Shown: one piece after another, positions 58,716-64,000 of the stretch
Layout of the letters: the number at the start of each line of letters is the position of its first letter
Numbering within the stretch: position 1 is the stretch's first letter
Origin: Certhia americana
Taxonomy: Eukaryota; Chordata; Aves; Passeriformes; Certhiidae
Assembly (NCBI GenBank): GCA_018697195.1
Contig: CM031873.1
Coordinates: 3,549,192-3,613,191 of the forward strand
DNA: 64,000 nucleotides
Direction of reading: 5' to 3'
The notes under the pieces: model-generated
Seen by the model: the letters and a program-made list of their open reading frames with translations, nothing else
Told to the model about the DNA's origin: nothing
Database searches by the model: none
Translations under genes and position numbers: made by a program

Positions 58716-58830
58716 TTTTTTTTTTTTTTTTTTTTTTTTTTCTTCCCTGCAGTGCTTCCCTTCTGCATTTCTTCTTTCTTTTTTTTTTTTTTTTTTTCCT
58801 ACCCTTTCTCTTCTTTTTTTTTTTTTTTTT
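58716..58830 (+). repeat. Three long T runs downstream of the MERDRIS exon
   Basis: Runs of 26 T (58716-58741), 19 T (58779-58797) and 17 T (58814-58830) are separated by pyrimidine-rich text, beginning 124 bases after the donor. Exact lengths may be affected by sequencing. Confidence 0.95.
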
Positions 58831-60764
58831 CCCCCATCCTCCGGCCCTCGAGACAGACTGGTGAGTCCAGCAGAGCCGGGAGGGGGCGAAAGGGGGAAGC
58901 AGGGGGGGGAAGAAGAAACTGCTTTCTGGGTCTGGATTTCATTTGAGTCCCTCTCTCCCCCCCTCGGCTCCCATGTGCCGCACGGCGCGGGGGGATGAAT
59001 GCTGAGCCTGTTAGCTCAGAGCTGCGAGCCGGGGAGAGGGAGGAAAATCGCCGAGCTCTTGGCATGGAGACGCGGTTCTGCTCTGAAGGTTGGCTCCTGG
59101 CTCTGTGTGTGTGTCTGTGTGTTGTGGCGGAGCTTTTCCTGCTTGCCAAAGTATCTTCCCTGGGTTTTTGCCCTCCCATCCTTGCCTGCGTGTTCCAGGG
59201 CTGGTCCCTGCTTTATGCTGCAGCAGTGGGGTGGGCTTCTCCTACCTTGCGGGCTGTGCCTGCGGGGGGAGAGGCTGGAGGGGGGCATGCAGAGAAATGA
59301 ATAACTCCATTTAATTCCCCAGTTTCCGCGCAATTCCCGCCCAGTGGTGCATGTCCGAGTGGTTCCAAGAACTGCTGCCAGGCCCCTGGAGCTGCCCGGG
59401 GGTGGCCGTGGCTGTTTGTGGTGGCAGGGACAGGGGACAAGGCTGAGCGGTGTCCCCCTCTACCTGCATGAGCAGGGTGACCAGGACAAGACGGGGAGGG
59501 GATGGATTGAGGGAGGGGGTGTCTGTGCCCGGACTGGCAGATCCGGAGGGTCTGCAGCTCAGCTCACCCTCCTGCGCCACCGCCCCTCTTGTCCTGGGCG
59601 TTCCCAGGCGGCTGCTGGGCATCGGCGCTGCGAGGCAAACCACAGCGGCCAGAGGAAGCGCTCAAGCCAGGGTGGAGCGAAGCTGTGGCCAGGGAAGGCT
59701 GCTCCCACGGGCTGGCCTGTTCCAGACCCACCGTGCCCCATCCAGGGATGTGCTGAGAGCGCCCGGTGCCCCTGGATCAGGATTTACCTGCAGGAGCATC
59801 CCGCACTCCCCACCGGCTCCGCAGAGTGCGGGTGGCACCTTCTCATCCCTCTGTCCATCTCTCTTGCTTGCGCTTTCTCCTCTGGCCTGAGCCACTTCAA
59901 AGCATTCCTAAGAGCTGCTTGTAACTCAGGGTTTGGTGGGTGTTTCAGGAGCCCGGGGCTTTGGGCTGGAGAGCCTGTGCCACCAGGCAGGGACATGCGG
60001 GAGAGGAGGGGGTGACAGGGGGGTTTGATCCCACCCGTGGTGCAGAGCTGGGTCCACTTCCTCCTCATAGAGGTGCTGGGCAGCTCTGCAAAGGCTCACT
60101 GGGGAGAAGGGGGACTCCCTGGTGATGTGATCCAGGGCTTTTTGTTCTGAAGGAGCACCAAAGGTGGGGATCTCTCAGCCCTCAGGCTGAGAGCACAGAG
60201 CCCTGGTGCCCTGGCTGGCTGTCACTGCTCTCAGAGAGTGCAGCACACAGGGACCCCATGGGCAGGAAGACCCCAGAGCATCTTTGTGCAAAGGTGAAGG
60301 AGCTCTTGCTAATGCCCTGGAGCAATATTTGCAAAGTGATGTCTGAGTGCATCTGTGTTTCACTGGAACTGGCTTTTCCATGCATGGCTCAAATGTGGCT
60401 GAGCCGTGGGCAGGGATGCAGGGAGGGCACGTGGCCGTGCCTGGTGACCTGGGCCATAAATGTGCATGTGCCTTCCCCCTGAGGAGGTCACCAGGATGAT
60501 GAACACAACCACTCTGTCCTTGCTCAGAGGCCGTGTGGGACCTTGGAAACACGCAGACCATCGTAGTGGTGTTGATGATACATGACTTTGGCATGAAATA
60601 CGGGATGGGAAAATAGATGGCCTGAAAGTCTGGTCTCTGATCTGCTCCACAGGTCCCTGCTTGAAGGGGTGAACCCAGGGAAAGCTGCTCAGCTGGGGCA
60701 GTGGAGGGAATGATAAACCATGCGTGGCAAAACTGTTCTTGAAGAGATTCTGGGCACAGAAGTG

Positions 60765-60832
60765 ACAAATAATGGTTGGAATCAATGACTTTAGGTGTCT
60801 TTTCCAACCTAAGTGTTTCTGTGATTCTGCTA
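60765..60832 (+). mobile_element. CR1 LINE 3' tail, short
   Basis: TGGTTGGAATCAATGACTTT, GTGTCTTTTCCAACCTAA and the terminal TTTCTGTGATTCTGCT match the end of CR1, including the ATTCTRTG-like octamer repeat. Only the last 65 or so bases are present. Confidence 0.88.
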
Positions 60833-63800
60833 TCACCAGGCTGTGCTGCTGACTCCCAGATCCATGGCCCAGTGTGGATGCACAGGGAGAGCTGCTCAGC
60901 TAACCCTGGTCCTGCTGAGGTGCTCTGAGGGTCCCACAGGGCCATGGGCTCTGGCACTGCTGCCCTGGAGGAGAGGAGCAGGGAGCAGAGCTCACTCATG
61001 GCCAGCAGGATGGCTGGGCCCTGGCTTTGGTGACTAACTGAGAGATGATTTGGATGAAAACAGACCCATGCCACACTGGGGGCCATGTCCCCATCACTGC
61101 TCTGGCCCTAAACATGCTTCTTTAATTATTGCTCAGCTGTGGGTGGGAAGAGCTGACTCCTGAGCTGAGTGTGGGGCTATTGGATGGGATGAGGGCACTC
61201 CAGGGTGGGTGGGAACTGGCCTGTCCTCTTCTTTGAGGTCTGTTTTCCCACGGCTGCTGGGCTGGACATGTCCCTTGGAGTGTCCGCTGCCCAGGGAGAG
61301 CTCGGGCTTTCCTCCCAGAGCCGTGTCCCTGACCCAGGGTCCCATCCCAGGGGATGACAAACACCTTGAGCTTATGGGGAAGGCATGGGAGGTGCGAGGT
61401 GAGGCTGCAGGTCTGTGCCAGGTTCACTGCCAGCTGTGGGGCAGCGAGGGGCTGCCAGCTCTGTAACAAGGGGCCAGTCTCAGGTGACGCCTGTGGGGGT
61501 GCTGGCAGTAGAAACACAATCTCACAGAACCTGTTTGTCTCTTCTAATGCAGTTAACTCATTTCTCACACATTTCTGGAAGCTATGAAAGCATGAAAAGC
61601 ACTAGGTCTAAACGGATTTGTTCCCAGGCATGGTTTTGGGGCTGGGAGTTGTGCTCTGGGCTCTGTCCCTCCGTGCCAGGTTGCGCTGGTGGCAGTGGCC
61701 TGGAGATGGCTCTCCTGCCCTTCCCTAGCGGCTGGTCCCTTTGACTAGCTCGGGTATCTCTACAAAGCTTTAATTGGTAATGCCGCGGGGCCTTTTGCCT
61801 CCTCTTAAAAGGAAAGGAAGGGTCTGCAGCTCCCTGAGCAGAGAGGATGTGGTTACTGCCGTGGTGGGGTGAGAGGATGGGTGCTGCCGTGATGGGAAAG
61901 GATGTCTGATCTCCCAGTGAAATTATTCATGCCACCTTTGAAATTGCACCGGGAAAGCTCATTTTAAGAGTTAACAGATGATGATGAATATGTGATCATA
62001 ACACCTGACTGCAGTGAGTGGCATGTGCTGGGCAGAGCCAGGCATGGGTGCATAGAAAGAAGAGAAAGGGTTTATTAACCCCTTGGTGATCATTGTGAAT
62101 CTGCCAGTTACATCCACTACAGGCACGTTTATGTGTAATATTCTTAATTTTACATGGTTTTATCTGTCATCTTGAGCAGCAGGGACACAGCCCTTGATTG
62201 CAGTGTGAGGTTTGCAGGGGCTGGATGATCACAACAAAACATCTTTGATATTCTCAGAGCTGCCTGGGAAGCACCACATGCCTGGAGTGAGAAAGAAGAC
62301 AGGAAAGCAGGGGTGCTGTTTGTGACTGCTGGAGGTGTGAGGGGATGTACTTGTTTCCTCACTTTTTAATAAAAGTGAATCTTCTAAAGGTGTGTGTCAG
62401 GGCAGAGGGGTTGAGGTTGCTTCTGCTATCTTTCTGGCTCAGGTTTCTTGGTGTTCCTGTTAGGAAATGGCAGATAAAAGCCTGACATGTCTCTTTTTAG
62501 TGGCTTCTCACAGCCATACACCTTGTTTGCCAGACATTTTCCTTTTCCCTCTGGCTTGCAGCACACCACACGTGGGACACCAGGCTGTGCATTTACAGTC
62601 TGCATGGTTCCACCTCCTGTCAGATCCCACTGCCCTCACCCAGCCCTGGTACTCAGGGACACCTTCCTGTGTGTCCTTAGCCCTCTGTCTTGCTGTCAAT
62701 GTCCCACTGCTCGTGTCACCACCTGGTGCTGATCCCTGACTCTTGCTACAAAACCCACCTGTATCTTCACCCTATGTGTTCTGCAGCAGGCTGTTGTGGC
62801 TGAAGGTTCTGGCTCAGTGCACAGAAGGTGTCCCAGGGAAGGCTCTGGGTTTCTGGAGCTGCGTCTGCAGCCTCTGTGTCCGAGCAGCTCCGTGCTGCTC
62901 CCAGCCCCTTTGGCTGCCGCTCCTGCCTGGCCAGCATTCCCCCAGTTGTCTGAGGCATGTCAAGGTATGAAGCATTATCCATTTCCTGATGTCTGCTCTT
63001 AAATCTGCTGGAAATTCTGCTCATCTCCATGAAAGATGGTCCCTCTGTGGGGCACAACTCATCTCTGGCCTGACGGCGCAGGTAATGCTCCTCGACACCG
63101 CTCTGCTGAACTTGGCCAGCCCCAGGGCTGGAGCTCCTTTGCAGATTTTTTACTTTGCTGGATGACTTGGAGCCTCCCAGCAAGGCGATTCCCATGCTGC
63201 TGGGGTGAGGGAGGACATTTCTCATGCGAGTCAGGGCTCTTCCAAGGTCCAGCATACCATAATGCTGAGTAGAAGCGAGTACGTAGTTAGGGAAGTATGT
63301 CTGGGTCAACACATGTCTTGTGTTGCTTTAATGATCTCAGAAGCACAATATCTGTGTCCTGTTGGCTTTTCCATGCAATACTTGAAGCTGTAACTCGTGG
63401 ACAGAGGGATTTGTTAGACAGCAGTGGATGCCTCGTGCTCTGAGTGCTGTGTTGGGCTCAGGGCATCACGTGGGCAGCCAGCCCCATGTTAGGAGCAGTC
63501 TTGTACCTGAGAAAATGTAGGGAAAATTCCTTGCTCTGCCTCTGATGTGCTGTAAATCCTCAGGAAAAGGTGTTTGTGCTGCCATTCCCCTTTGATTTTG
63601 GGTGAGGATCTGGTGTTTGGGTCTCTGCTGCAGCTCCCTGTCAGTGAAGGGGATGCAGTTGGGAACAGTTCTGACACTGCAATGAGGAGAGTCCCTAAAA
63701 CAGGGTTGTGAATGGGATCTGGAGCTGTTCCACATGGGCTATGAGAGTTTGCTGGCTGCTCTGGACAGCTGATGGAGACAGCATCCTGTATGTGTGTGCT

Positions 63801-64000
63801 TAACCAATATCCGTGGATCTTGACCCATTTTAAAGAAGTTTCTTGAGTTTTATTCATTGCTTCTTCCCAGCATTGTCAATTTGCAAGGGCAGCTTCTCCT
63901 TTCCTAAACACCAACACTGAAAACTTAATTTCCCCATGGCTGAGCAGGACATGGCCCTCCTCCAGCACTTCAGGCTGCTGTGGTTAAATTGATTTATCCT

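Larger units (their letters stand above)
57360..59060 (+). promoter_or_regulatory. SEPTIN9: CpG-rich promoter and leader region of the MERDRIS isoform
   Basis: Three CpG-rich patches (about 57360-57835, 58500-58600 and 58840-59060) surround the alternative first exon. Between them is a purine-rich leader-like stretch with a TATA-like string (cttttaaaatg, about 57970-57980), an (AGC)8 repeat and a run of GGA repeats. The arrangement fits an internal promoter with a leader of several hundred bases, but the transcription start is not defined here. Confidence 0.65.
45013..64000 (+). other. SEPTIN9: SEPTIN9 intron following exon 2 (runs off the right edge)
   Basis: For the long isoform this is a single intron that continues past the window. 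The MERDRIS exon is embedded in it at 58.6 kb. It carries CR1 copies at 45.9, 48.1, 50.6, 53.3 and 60.8 kb. The stretches 46.0-48.1, 54-57.3 and 60.9-64.0 kb show nothing I can name. The shared exon that begins the ALKRSF segment was not found before 64000. Confidence 0.8.

Noticed and set aside
60175..61086. 303-codon frame on the minus strand, the longest in the window
   Set aside because: It reads straight through the antisense of a CR1 3' tail (60765-60832), has no family pattern and no codon-level structure; it is a chance open frame.

Overview
This is a gene-poor stretch of vertebrate nuclear DNA, almost certainly from a bird. The evidence is the set of CR1 LINE fragments typical of avian genomes, two solo LTRs of an avian ERVL-type endogenous retrovirus, and short coding exons separated by very large introns. 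The element mix would suit a passerine, but I cannot prove the order.

The window covers the 5' part of SEPTIN9 (SEPT9) on the + strand. Three tiny coding pieces are recognisable. Exon 1 of the long isoform (20304-20325) encodes MKKSSYS plus one base and sits in a CpG island. Exon 2 (44956-45012) encodes the basic stretch GITRTSSGRLRRLSDQTSP. The alternative first exon (58571-58592) encodes MERDRIS plus one base and has its own CpG-rich promoter region. All end in the same phase before GT donors, so each can be joined to the shared next exon (the ALKRSFEVEEVE segment of vertebrate septin-9), which lies beyond the right edge. The GTPase domain is therefore outside the window. What is seen here is the promoter choice and N-terminal diversity of a filament-forming septin that binds microtubules and actin.

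Layout: 1-19.6 kb is upstream flanking DNA with no supported gene. It holds low-complexity tracts, AT-rich homeodomain-motif blocks, two solo ERVL LTRs (about 5.4-5.9 and 17.3-17.7 kb) and a near-perfect 49-bp palindrome at 18.5 kb. 19.6-20.6 kb is the long-isoform promoter and exon 1. 20.3-45.0 kb is intron 1, with a (TG)n tract just after exon 1, CR1 fragments, short tandem duplications, a minisatellite interrupted by an assembly gap (38.7-38.9 kb), a possible octamer-TATA promoter at 41.3 kb and a probable minus-strand LTR near 44 kb. 45.0-57.3 kb is intron with several CR1 copies. 57.3-59.1 kb is the second promoter, leader and exon, followed by three long T runs. 59.1-64 kb is further intron.

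Most open reading frames of 60-300 codons in the window are chance frames in repeats or GC-rich DNA and are not annotated. I found no rRNA, tRNA or other structured RNA gene that I can support.
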